Shown one piece after another: positions 1 to 9,600 of a stretch of DNA of 64,000 nucleotides. Position 1 is the first letter of the stretch. Each line of letters begins with the position of its first letter. The DNA is from Bryopsis sp. KO-2023. Lineage: Eukaryota; Chlorophyta; Ulvophyceae; Bryopsidales; Bryopsidaceae. Location: NCBI GenBank assembly GCA_030272585.1, contig BSYQ01000011.1:2852001-2916000 (forward strand), given 5' to 3'. A program made the translations under genes and the position numbers. Below the pieces are notes generated by a model. The model ran no database searches. It was not told the DNA's origin and worked only from the letters and a program-made list of their open reading frames with translations.

Positions 1-1653
1 TGCTGAGATCCCTTTTTCACTCAACCAAAATCCACAGAAATCTGTTTCCCTCACACAGATTTCACTTTTAGTGGCCTTTGCAAATAGACTATACTTCTGT
101 AGCCTGGCTAAGACTGCTGCTAAATGCTCTACATGCTCAGAGATGCTCTTAGAATAGATTAAGAGATCATCAATGAAGATCAGCACAAAGATATCCAGCA
201 TATCCTTGAAGATATCATTAACCATGTTCATGTATTGTGCTGGAGCATTAGTAAGTCCAAAGGAGAGTACTTTGAACTGGTAATGTCCAAATCTGCTCCT
301 GAAGGCAGTCTTAGGCCTGTCCTCTTCCCTTAGAGGCATCTGCCAGTAGCCTGATCTCAAGTCTATCTTTGTGAAGTATTTTGCCCCATGCACCCTGTCA
401 ATCATCTCCTCTGGTAAGGGCAGAGGGTATCTGTTTTTAATTGTTTTTTTATTCAGCCATCTGTAATCCAAGCACATTCTGAGCCCTCCATCTTTCTTAG
501 GGACAAACAGAATAGGTGCCCCAAATGGTGATTGTGATGGTTCAATGAAATCCATCTCCAAAAGGTAATCTAACTGTCTTTTAACCTCATCTAACTCAAG
601 AGGAGACAGTTTATACAGTGGCCTGTACATGGGTTCAGTACCCTCCTCCAGATCAATCCTGAATTCATGACCCAGCCTGGTAGGAGGTACACCTTTAGGC
701 AAATCTTTTGCAAACACTTTTCTGTACTGAGTCAGTACTTCCTTAATCCTGGGATCCATATCCTCCTGCAGGATTTTCTGTAGATCATCCCCTTCCCTTT
801 GTTCTGGGATTGTTTCTACTCCAGTCTTTGATTCATCCTCTGGCCTAATCACCACCATGATGATGTGTTTGATTTCCCCTTTTTCTATCTGTCTTTTGAT
901 TCTGCCACTAGAACAAAAGGAAAGTTCTGTAGCTCCAGTGGGCTTGAGATGATATTCAGGCATCACTGAGAGTGGTAATTTTACACTCTTTCTGCCCTTG
1001 TTTATTGTGATTATTCCTGACTTAAAATCCACTTTGGGATTGTAGTGTATGAGCCAGGGCAATCCCAGCAGGATTGGGTGATTACTGTCTGGGAAGACAT
1101 CAGCATCAAATGAGAGCTGGATCTTTCCACAGACAAAAGGGATGCCAAAACATCTCCCCACTGATTTCCTTTCTGTACCATCTAGAAACTTAACAGGAGT
1201 TTCTTGTGGTTTGTATTGCAGTCCTAGTTCCTTGACTGCATCCATGCTAATATAATTAGCAGTGGATCCTGTGTCAATGTATGCTGTAGCTTTCTTTGCA
1301 CCAATAAATCCTGCCAGTTCATATCCTCTATATGCTGCTGTAGCCTGAGCTACTGCAGTCTGAACTGGTTCCTTTCCCTCAACATTTCCTTCCACTCTAG
1401 TGGGTAAACTCACAGTGGCCTCTGTTTGTTCATCCACTCTCTTTTGAGACTGCTTTTTCTTTTGAATTAACACTCCTGGAGTGACCCCATCCAGTGTGTT
1501 TGCTTCCTGTTCTGTTGCAATAGGGGCTGCAACCACAGGTGTCTCTTGAACACCATCATTTAGTGAGGCTGGTGTTTTTGTAGTGGGTTCTTTAATTTCA
1601 ATATCATCTGGAGGCTTAGCTGACCCAACACTAGCCTCCTCTTTTAGTTTCCC
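1..1653 (-). CDS. pol: Pol polyprotein, N-terminal part: aspartic protease and reverse transcriptase (incomplete)
   Basis: This frame is -1 relative to gag and reads openly from the gag stop region for the first ~130 codons, a Lys/Glu/Thr-rich linker. A retropepsin active site AYIDTGSTANYIS lies at about 1240-1284. The reverse transcriptase palm motif VLIFIDDLLIYSK lies at about 148-186, with FIDD as the catalytic pair. Protease and RT sites are in the same frame (checked by codon phase). There is no start codon of its own: expression is expected as a Gag-Pol fusion by -1 ribosomal frameshifting at 1647-1653. The gene is cut by the window edge, so RNase H and integrase cannot be assessed. It copies element RNA into DNA in cytoplasmic particles. 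Family certainty is high; activity of the copy is inferred from the open frame only. Confidence 0.85.
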
Positions 1654-3917
1654 TTCTTCAGGGCTTTCTGAGCTTGGGACAGTTTGGGACACTGTCTCAC
1701 CCCATGCTCTGTGCTTCCACATAGAAAACACTTAAAGGATCCTCCCCTTGAGGGTCTAGATCCCATCTGACCTCTCTGTTGCACAGCTTTAACTGAGTTT
1801 GCTGCAAGAGGTAGTTGTGGTGTTGCAGCAGCTATCACTGCCGACATCTGTGTATTCCTTTGTCCAAATCTTCCCCTCCCTCTACCTCTGCCTCTAAAGC
1901 TGCTAGTAGTGCCACCTCTACTGCCTATAGTTGCAGAGAGTCTTTGAACTGTGAGGATGGCCTTATCCAGATCCCCATCACACAGGGTCATAACCTGTGC
2001 TTGCATATTTCTATCTGAGAGCCCATCCACAAAGGCTGCATATCTTTCTTCTTGAGGTAGGTTGGGGAGTCTAAACATCAGCTTTCTGAAGAGCCTGATG
2101 TAGCCTAAGGCAGTTCCAGTCTGCCTTAGAGTTCTTAACTGTTTTCTGGCAGTCTCTATTAGGGAGACTGGCTCAAAAACATTCCTTAGTTCTTGAGTGA
2201 ACTCTTGCCAGCTAGCATACTCTGCTTTTTCCTGATTCATGATCTGTATATCCATCAGGTTTAACCAGCTAAGTGCATCTCCCTGGAGATGTGACTGAAA
2301 ACAGGATAACCAGTCTCTCTCTAAGATGTGTTGATTCTGCAACCATCTCTTCATTCCTAGTATCCATTCTGTTGCAGACATCCTTTCATCTCCTGTGAAT
2401 TTCTCTGGGGGAGTGAGCTTAATCTGTTTGCTGTAAGGTCTATCAGGACCTTGTCCTGAACCTCCTGATGTGCCACTAGGATCTCTATCAGGTGGTCCTC
2501 CTCCTGGGGGTCCTCCATCACCACCTCCACCACCACCTCCACCATTTCCTGGCCCTGGAAATCCAGATCCAGATGCTCGAGGCATGTTTGGCCTGTCTGG
2601 TCCATTTGGGCCATTTGATCCATTTGGATCCCCTGGATTTCCTCCAGGTGCACCACCACTAGGTGCTCTTTGACTTGTTAATTGCTCAAAGGGGTTTGGT
2701 GGTCTAATTCCCATGCCTGATGGTGCTGGGGTAGTGCCCACTGTAAATGTAGCTGGTGGAACTACAGTGGCTGGTAACATGGACAATGTGGGTATTGATG
2801 ATCCCATTGGAAGTGATTGTCCTGTGGTTAGGTCTATAAGACCCAAAGAAGAAGGTCCTGGGGGTAATGGAACTGCTGGAGTGGGTGGTAGTAACCCCAC
2901 AGTTGCAGGTGCTCCATTAGTAACTGGTGGTAGCACCAGCTCTGCTGCTGAAGTAGGTTGAATTTCCTGTTCTTCTTGTCCCTCTGTACTCAGTCCTTCT
3001 GTGACTGTTTGCATCATATACACTGGGACTTCCAGTGGTTGTGTAGGCACAACTGATGCCTGTACATACTCCTTCAGCATTCTATCCATTGTGTGCTTAA
3101 GAGATAGCTCTTCTTTCTGTCTAGCTTCTCTTTCTCTTTCCACTAGTACAAGGGCTGTTTGTTCCTCTTTTTGGACTTGTCCTTTCACTGCTTGCAATTC
3201 AGAATACAAATCTTGCATTTGTTTCTGATAAGTTTGCTGGAACATTCCTTGTTCCTGATGCATTTGTTCTTCCTTCTGCACTTGTCCCTTAACTGTCTGC
3301 AGTTCGGAAAACAAGTCTTGCATCTGCTTATTCTGTACAGTCTGATGAGATTGCTGGAACAGCCCCTGTTCCTGTTGCATCTGATCTTTCAGATATGCAA
3401 TACTCTGTGCATGAGATTTTCCTGTTTCCAGGATTTCTTCTCTCAACTGTGCATAATGTGTACTCAGTTGCTCTTGCACATCAGTCACAAATGACTGCTT
3501 CATTGACTGTAGATGGTCTGTAAGCTGTGCTAGCTTTTCTGTCGTCGACTCGACATTCTGTCGCAGAACGACCTGGAGGTCGTTGACTTCAGTTTCGACC
3601 CTTTGCTGACTTTCTTGAGTTCGATGAACGAACTCACGGAGACCTTGCATATTTTGCTCCGTCTTTTGGTCGACAGCCACTATGGCTTTTTCCATGTCTG
3701 TATGAACAGTTTGGAAGGAACTTTTCAAGTCCGTTGCTACTGTTTCGCGCCAGACTGCAAGCTGAGCTTGCAGGTGACCTCCTCCTTCAGAACCAGACTC
3801 CGTCCGGTTTATCTGAATGTTCTGCGTGTTGTGAACAACCTGCATAGCAGACTCGTCCATAGTGGAGTCTTCAAAAGCCACCATCTGGCTTCCTGATCCA
3901 CTTGGTATTAACGCCAT
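1644..3917 (-). CDS. gag: Gag capsid/nucleocapsid polyprotein of the Ty3/gypsy element
   Basis: A 757-aa protein starting at the ATG at 3917. In order: an acidic N-terminus, a long Gln/Glu-rich coiled coil (about residues 50-285) containing two near-identical heptad-rich repeats (LFSELQTVKGQVQKEEQ and LYSELQAVKGQVQKEEQ), a Pro-rich then Gly/Pro-rich linker (about 290-495, with a run of nine Gly), a retrotransposon gag domain (about 500-645, WLNLMD...WQEFTQELRNVF...LRQTGT), an RGRGRGR basic patch, and one CCHC zinc knuckle (C730-x2-C-x4-H-x4-C743). It would form the particle shell and bind element RNA. The coiled coil makes it longer than typical gags of 300-500 aa. The stop at 1644-1646 follows directly after a slippery heptamer. 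Confidence 0.9.
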   Translation of the reverse strand: MALIPSGSGSQMVAFEDSTMDESAMQVVHNTQNIQINRTESGSEGGGHLQAQLAVWRETVATDLKSSFQTVHTDMEKAIVAVDQKTEQNMQGLREFVHRTQESQQRVETEVNDLQVVLRQNVESTTEKLAQLTDHLQSMKQSFVTDVQEQLSTHYAQLREEILETGKSHAQSIAYLKDQMQQEQGLFQQSHQTVQNKQMQDLFSELQTVKGQVQKEEQMHQEQGMFQQTYQKQMQDLYSELQAVKGQVQKEEQTALVLVEREREARQKEELSLKHTMDRMLKEYVQASVVPTQPLEVPVYMMQTVTEGLSTEGQEEQEIQPTSAAELVLPPVTNGAPATVGLLPPTPAVPLPPGPSSLGLIDLTTGQSLPMGSSIPTLSMLPATVVPPATFTVGTTPAPSGMGIRPPNPFEQLTSQRAPSGGAPGGNPGDPNGSNGPNGPDRPNMPRASGSGFPGPGNGGGGGGGGDGGPPGGGPPDRDPSGTSGGSGQGPDRPYSKQIKLTPPEKFTGDERMSATEWILGMKRWLQNQHILERDWLSCFQSHLQGDALSWLNLMDIQIMNQEKAEYASWQEFTQELRNVFEPVSLIETARKQLRTLRQTGTALGYIRLFRKLMFRLPNLPQEERYAAFVDGLSDRNMQAQVMTLCDGDLDKAILTVQRLSATIGSRGGTTSSFRGRGRGRGRFGQRNTQMSAVIAAATPQLPLAANSVKAVQQRGQMGSRPSRGGSFKCFLCGSTEHGVRQCPKLSQAQKALKKGN
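1647..1653 (-). promoter_or_regulatory. -1 ribosomal frameshift slippery heptamer GGGAAAC
   Basis: On the minus strand the last gag codons read AAG GGA AAC TAA. In the gag frame this is G GGA AAC, an exact X-XXY-YYZ slippery heptamer immediately before the gag stop. After a -1 slip the reading continues as AAA CTA AAA GAG and stays open into protease. The heptamer is one used by some retroviral gag-pro junctions. I did not identify a definite downstream pseudoknot. Confidence 0.8.
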
Positions 3918-4315
3918 ACTGTGTGCCTCTGACTTTCAGTTGACTTTCCGACAGTTACTGTCAACAGTAGACTGTTGACTTTTCCCTCACTGCCTTTACG
4001 TCCAAACGTTTAACGACAAACTCCCAGCGACTAAGCTACCAGTTTTGTGGCCTCCCCGCCACACAACGACAGTTACAGGATAACCTTTTTCCTGTCGTCT
4101 GTTTCTGGGTACCACACAAACTGCTGTCGGACACCCTCTTTTTCGTGCGAACCTTTTCGCGGGTGTGTTTGTTTTTCCGACAGAACTAGTAAAAGTCCCC
4201 TCACTGTATAACTAGCGACCAGGCGTATAACCGTCCGCCGATATACCTTGCACGTCAGTGGCTTAGTGCACTAACGCTTCCTGAGTTGACTTTCTCCGCC
4301 AGAGTTCGAGTCCGA

Positions 4316-4327
4316 GCTCCGAAACCA
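4316..4327 (-). other. Primer-binding site of the Ty3/gypsy element
   Basis: The minus strand reads TGGTTTCGGAGC just inside the proposed LTR end, with a 5-nt spacer. Its complement ends in ACCA like a tRNA 3' end. The same 12 bases follow an unrelated LTR end at 6598-6609, which strongly supports a primer role. Beyond it the complement continues into tRNA-like sequence, with a B-box-like GTTCGAGTCC at 4304-4313 and an A-box-like stretch at 4259-4277. Confidence 0.65.
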
Positions 4328-4332
4328 AAAAA

Positions 4333-4853
4333 TGTTACGCGAGGCGCTCCGTACGCCGACGCACTTCCGTGTAAAGAGTGAGAGAGGGTGGCGGCTGAGT
4401 TCCACAGGGTCACACAAAATCGAATCGAGTCGCACACGGGGTCCACAGTTGCACTCACAGAATTACTGACAAGCAAGGTTACATCAAGCGTCCCATTCTT
4501 TTAACTCCCGTTCGACTTTCCCGAGGGTGACTAACCACCCGTAACACTCCCACTACCCTGACTCACAGCCGCCAGTTCTACTCCTGACTCACTCACACAC
4601 TCACACACAAGCCCAGACTAAAGCACGTTCCCACTCAGATTCAACCCCGAGACCTCCGACTCGCGAGTCTCACTTTAGTTGATCGAACCACTGTCTTGAC
4701 CAGGTGCTCTTGCGGTGGTTTCCTCGCTGTAGTTCAGTAGTATCTCCTCAGGGGAATGCTGTCATCTACCGGGGATGCATCTGACGCTTCACAGACGTCA
4801 GATGCATGACGCCTTTGACGTCTGACGTCCCTGGACGTCAGCAGCTGGTATCA
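4333..4853 (-). repeat. 5' LTR of the Ty3/gypsy element (boundaries proposed)
   Basis: On the minus strand this 521-bp stretch begins TGATACCAGC and ends GTAACA, giving the usual TG...CA ends, and it stops 5 nt before the primer site. The partner LTR lies outside the window, so the boundaries cannot be proven. It holds a cluster of GACGTC palindromes near its start (about 4755-4842), possible CREB/bZIP-type sites in the U3 promoter region, and a tRNA-like sequence (4636-4690, minus) with A-box-like TGGTTCGATCAAC and B-box-like GGTTGAATCTG. Confidence 0.55.
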
Positions 4854-5452
4854 ATCCAAGGAAAGCGAAAGCCGATACTTTTGTATCTGTGAGAGAAGCT
4901 CTTGGATAATAGCCGGCACGGATGATACTCGAGTTGACGGTGGTTGCAAGGAGGAATGGAGTGGCGGACTTAAGTCTGCGACGGTAGTCAGCCAGCTCGA
5001 GCCAGTGTTATAACGGCTTGGAGAAAAGACTAGTTTAAAGAGTGCAGAATGAGGGAAATGCGTGAGTTTTTGTTTGTTCGGTTGATTGTTTCAAAGGGGT
5101 TTTCGAAATGACTTTTATGGTGATTAAATGCGAAACATGTTGTTTGGAGAGGTAGAGTCGATAATGGATAGACTTTATATTATCTTGATTTTCTTAGTTC
5201 GACGAGCCCGACCGAGGACGGTTTTTAGTCTCATCGGGTGGTGATTGTTACGACTGTCAGGGTTAACAGCAGTGTCCTAGACACGGGTCTTGTCAGTACC
5301 GGTCGGACTGGGAAGGGTCATTTCAAGGTGGCCGTTAAAAGCCTACGAACGTTTGTTTGTGTAATCAATATTCTGAGTTCTCCAACGCCCTCCTCCTGTA
5401 CCCTGTACACCAAGTGTGTGTGCTCCACCCCCTTTCCCTCGGTGCTGTGACA
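4854..5452 (+). repeat. LTR copy 1 of a second element (599 bp)
   Basis: Nearly identical over its whole length to 12471-13067. Both start ATCCAAGGAAAGCG and end GCTGTGACA. The last ~200 bp also match 6394-6596. The start lies exactly at the edge of the Ty3/gypsy LTR, so copy 1 may have lost its first bases to that insertion. No primer site follows this copy. Confidence 0.75.
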
Positions 5453-5919
5453 CTCCAACTATGGCGTTTTGTTTGAAAATTCTGTGTGCTCAGTTCTTTT
5501 TTCTGCCAATTAACTCCCTGGTTATTGGGTTCATAGTGCCTGAAATATATTCCATTGTTGATTCTGAATCTTGTAGGTTTGAGCCTTTCGTGCATTCGCA
5601 TCAGTCCCTCGCTTGATGAATGTGTCTATTGTAGAAGGTTGCAGGCTGGAATGAGCACAGAAGATATCCACAAAAAGAAGCTAGAGAATCTTCATGCCAA
5701 AAACATTTTAAAGCTGTCTCGACCTTGAAATCACCCTGATGATGAAAACATAAGTTGTTGAATGTATCTCTGTGGCTGTATTCATGGATAACTCAATCCC
5801 AACGGATCAGCAATGGTGGTGGCGATCGACTATAAGAGGAAAAGCAAACGAGAAGTAAGTTTGCAGTAGGTTTGATGTGTCCTCCATCACAAATTTGTGA
5901 TAGGATTTGAGTGCGGTTG
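5453..5919. other. Spacer between LTR copy 1 and the inverted-repeat element
   Basis: No gene or domain seen. It contains a perfect 14-bp palindrome TCACAAATTTGTGA near 5887-5900. The last bases (TTGTTACGA) match the second element's LTR just upstream of the point where the inverted-repeat element inserted, but the similarity does not continue leftwards. Confidence 0.5.
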
Positions 5920-5925
5920 TTACGA

Positions 5926-6393
5926 CCAGAGATAGGACTTTCCGGTTACGGTACCGTAAACCGTACCGTAACCCCACTCCGGTCACTTACGGTTACGGTA
6001 GTTACGGTCCGGACCGGAGTGGTTTTCGTGCTCGGAACCGGACCACCGTACCACTCCGTACTGCTCCGGTACCGGACCGTACCGACCGTAACCACCGTAC
6101 CAACCGTAAACCGTAAATAGTAACCCCCGCAGGGTCCCGAGAACCCAAAGGAACCCAGGGGGATTCGAACCCACGACCTTACAGACTACAGCCTAACGCT
6201 TTAGCACTGAACCACACTACTTCACAATGATTTAGGGGCTACCGTAGCTATACCCTACCTGTTCCGTACCGTAAAAACAACATATTACTCCGGTTACGGT
6301 ACGGAGTTACGGCCGTAATACGGAACCGTAACTCGACCGTAACCGGACCGGACCGTAGCCGGACCAGAATTTTGGCCCAAGTCCTATCTCTGG
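5926..6393. mobile_element. 468-bp MITE-like element with 15-bp perfect inverted ends
   Basis: The ends are CCAGAGATAGGACTT (5926-5940) and its exact reverse complement (6379-6393). They are flanked by TTACGA on both sides (5920-5925 and 6394-6399), consistent with a 6-bp target duplication. The interior outside 6120-6240 is made almost wholly of shuffled direct and inverted ACCGTAAC/GGTTACGGT units, so it could fold on itself extensively. There is no credible ORF: those seen are artefacts of the repeat. The superfamily is unclear. Confidence 0.7.
6150..6218 (-). repeat. tRNA-like / SINE-head sequence inside the MITE-like element
   Basis: The minus strand has a perfect pol III B box GGTTCGAATCC (6161-6171) and, ~30 bp upstream, an A-box-like TGGTTCAGTGCTAAAG (6199-6214). 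This is tRNA spacing. Acceptor stems do not pair and the anticodon stem is imperfect, so it is a tRNA-derived relic or SINE head, not a functional tRNA. Confidence 0.5.
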
Positions 6394-6596
6394 TTACGAC
6401 TGTCAGGGTTAACAACAGTGTCCTAGACACGGGTCTTGTCAGTACCGGTCGGACTGGGAAGGGTCATTTCAAGGTGGCCGTTAAAAGCCTACGAACGTTT
6501 GTTTGTGTAATCAATATTCTGAGTTCTCCAACGCCCTCCTCCTGTACCCTGTGCACCAAGTGTGTGCTCCACCCCCTTTCCCTCGGAGCTGTGACA
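6394..6596 (+). repeat. LTR copy 3, 3' third only
   Basis: These ~203 bp match the ends of LTR copies 1 and 2 from TTACGACTGTCAGG to GTGACA. The upstream part is interrupted by the inverted-repeat element at 5926-6393. Unlike the other copies, it is followed one base later by a primer-binding site. Confidence 0.75.
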
Positions 6597-6597
6597 A

Positions 6598-6609
6598 TGG
6601 TTTCGGAGC
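6598..6609 (+). other. Primer-binding site of the second LTR element
   Basis: TGGTTTCGGAGC begins one base after the LTR end GTGACA. It is identical in 12 bases to the primer site of the minus-strand Ty3/gypsy element. The complement extended (to about 6622) contains GGTTCGACC, resembling a tRNA T-arm. This marks copy 3 as a true 5' LTR. Confidence 0.65.
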
Positions 6610-9600
6610 CGTGGTCGAACCTAGCGCAAAGGTTCGAGGTCTTGGGGCAGCTCGCGAGGAAAGGAACCCTTTAGGGACGAGACGAAAGAGGTCCCAAGGG
6701 AAGAGTAGCCAGGAAGGATCGCTCTTATCCTGGCTAGGGTAAAAGGAGTTGAGAGGAGGACGCGCCAAGTTTGGGCTTAAAAACGACGCTTCAAGGAGCG
6801 ACACGGCGCGGGTATGTGAGCAAAGTCGAAAAGGAAGCTTGGAGTTGCGTTTGGTGGCGCCTGGAAAAACAAGGTGCTGGAGATCTATAGATCTGCATTT
6901 TCCAAGACTAATACCCAAGCAGTTTTGGGGTTTCTCGACTTAACCTGACGTAGTTGTAGTGGAGGTCCAGGAGTCTCGACCAGGGAGGCGAAGTTCGAAG
7001 TTCAACTGCCAGGTCGAAGATCTGCAGTAAAAGGTGCAGAATTCCTAGAACCACAGGAGAAGGGTCGAACCTAGGTTAAAAGGTCGATCCTAGACGACAG
7101 CAGGGCCGACGGAAGGAGTCGACCCAGGTCGCAGCATTAGTTGACCCAGAGCGTCTGTGGACGACCGTGGCGGCCAAAGCTACAGGAGCGTTTGGAAGTT
7201 CCGTGGCAGAAGTACTGTATGTCGGGCATGCAGTTGGCGAAGGTGTGAGAAGTGTGACAGACGAAGAAGCCAGGCGAACAACGCGCAGTGAGACTGCGAG
7301 CGGGCGTTCACTATGGCGCTGGTCACTTCGATCATTGGATGACGCAGTGCTGCCGACAACAGAGGCTGGAAAAAGGCCAGGTCGTTGAAGTATGGCTGTG
7401 CAACGTGATTGAAGGCTGGTACAGGCAGATCGAAATTATACTGGAGTCGACAGGAAGCAGCAGTGCGAATAGGAGTGGTTGTGACGAGAAGGTTGTATAC
7501 GACAGAGAGCATAAGTGACCTCTGAGTCGGCGAGAGTGTAAAAGAGGTGGTCGATGGTTTACAGAAAGTGAACGATCACTAATGGAGCCAACTCTGAAGG
7601 GAGAAAAAGTCGAAGTCTAAGACACTGGTGGGACTGCGCGGCTGTTGTGGTCGTCAACCGACAAAGTAACAGCCAAGGAGCCGACAAGGAGCCGATGGAT
7701 GTGAGTGGATTGTTGGAGGCAGTGGACCTGCAGTGGATTATTGAAGGCTGTGAGCCTATGAGCAAATGAAATACAGAAGGAGCCTGAGGGGCTGGATTTT
7801 TTTACTGCTGGTGATCCCTTGCTGGAGATCTATCAAGACCAATAGTCCTGAAGTCAAGCAAATGATGGAAAGAAAAAAAAGAAAAGAGACTGATGGCTGT
7901 TGGGAGCTGTTGTGTACTACACAAAGATCGATGTCTGATTTGGAAGGAAGCTTCTTTTGTGCCAAAGGGAATTGTCTGGGTTGAAAGGGATCTGTAGTTC
8001 AATAAACTCATGAGCAGAAGTTGCTAGAGGAGAAAATACAGTTGAGCCAAGAGGATCCACAGGCAGAAAACACTGGCCTTGGTTTTCGTAACCGGTAGTG
8101 GAGTCTGGAGCATCAAGAGCAAACACCGAGTATGGTTGCTGTAACCAGCGGTAGTGCTTGGAGCATCTGAAGACAAACACTGACCTTGGTTTCTGTAACC
8201 GGCAGTGGGGCCTGAAAATACAAATGATAACCGGGACAATGGCCAAAAGTTCAGTCAAGAGGAAGAGGAGAAACTGGGAGAATACATATATTGGAGAGAG
8301 ATAATCGAGAGTAGTGGGAGCCAGTGGTGATGGAGTCGAAGAACACATTCCAATCAAGGCAGTAATGGAGTAACCTGAGGTGCTATTTGATGGGGGACAA
8401 ATGACATATACCCAGACCAGCTCGCATGGCGGTGGTGGAAGAAGTATGGACATTATGTGGCAGCTCATCAAAAGCGATTATATATTGTGGAGGTACTCAG
8501 TGACTGACCTATCAAGGAGTCGCGAGATTGTGAAATCCGAAGAGTACATTGGAGGAGTATCTCAAGGCCAGGCCGGGGATACATGCTCAGCCTCGAATGT
8601 GTCTATTACAAGTCTATGTTGGGAATGCCCAACAAGGGAAAAAAGCGAGATATCAAGACCGGATCACAATGTATGGAAGGAGCAATGAAGATTGCAGCGA
8701 CACTTTAATGTGATTTTTCGAAACCAGAAGGAGTTTGTGGAAACCGCGAGAAGAGTGGAAGATGGAATAAGAGAAGGTATCACGCGGGATACATATGCAT
8801 CAGAATGAAGATGATAATATTGTTGATCAGAAGAATGGTTGAAGAAGCCAAAGGAGAATTAACAAGTGAAGGAAGAATCATGGAAAGACGAGTGGAAAGC
8901 GTAATACGGACATGGATTTTTCAACTGCCGCTGGAGAGAAGTAAAGAAAAAGATTTATGTGGAAACCTACCGCAATATGATTGGAGGAAGAGGATATACC
9001 TTCAAGGAAAAAAAACAGGTGGAGGTATCTATGGAAATACCCGATCGGAAGGAAGATTCTACATGGACGCGGACACTTGTTTGTGGGACTGTTGATACTA
9101 TAACACCGCATACTATGAAGGAGTGCACTGTGTCGGGAAGAATGTTGTCTTGGTGAAGCTGGTGGCCGAGAAGGATTGCTGGACTGAACCAAGCGGTAGT
9201 GGCTGGACTACCGAGAAGCAAAAATTGGTGGTGCAATAAAGAGGCCGGAAACCTTGAGCGAGGATGGCATTTTCGGGTAGCAACTGTTTATTGTACGAAG
9301 GAGGGAGCTGGAACCTCGTCCAGCAAAGGGGAGGAGGATGTATCATGGAGGGAATGGTGTGATTATCATACGCAGCACGGTTTTTTCCCAACCTGGATGC
9401 GCGAAAGATAACCTATGAAACCGCAGCGATGCATCCATGGGAAGATGGATGTTATAAGCGCGAACATGGAACCATTCAAGCAGAAGGAAGGAGTAGATGA
9501 TTGGCGAAGCGCGCTACTTGAAGGAATACTGTGAAGTGTGGTGGTAGAGTGACCAACTACTGCTGGACTGATCCAGTAAAGCCATATCTATTGCTGCAAC

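Larger units (their letters stand above)
1..4853 (-). mobile_element. Ty3/gypsy-type LTR retrotransposon, 5' two-thirds (runs off left edge)
   Basis: On the minus strand the order is LTR (4853-4333), primer-binding site (4327-4316), gag (3917-1644), then pol in the -1 frame through an aspartic protease into reverse transcriptase at the window edge. Protease before RT with no integrase between them excludes the Ty1/copia order and fits Ty3/gypsy. Gag is fully open and pol shows no stop at the positions I checked, so the copy looks young. RNase H, integrase and the 3' LTR would lie left of base 1. The right edge abuts a different LTR at 4854, so this element probably inserted into, or right beside, that older element. 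Confidence 0.85.

Noticed and set aside
2470-2961. Plus-strand Pro- and Gly-rich ORFs opposite gag
   Set aside because: They are mirror frames of the low-complexity Gly/Pro linker of gag on the minus strand.
4259-4327. A functional tRNA gene ending CCGAAACCA
   Set aside because: A and B boxes are present but the T-stem and acceptor stem do not pair; the 3' end is better explained as a retroelement primer-binding site read in reverse.
6150-6218. A functional Tyr-like tRNA (GTA in the loop region)
   Set aside because: Anticodon stem mismatched, acceptor arms do not pair; kept only as tRNA-like relic.
5907-6430. Arg/Thr/Tyr-rich ORFs inside the inverted-repeat element
   Set aside because: They simply translate the ACCGTAAC repeat in several frames and strands; no start context or family.
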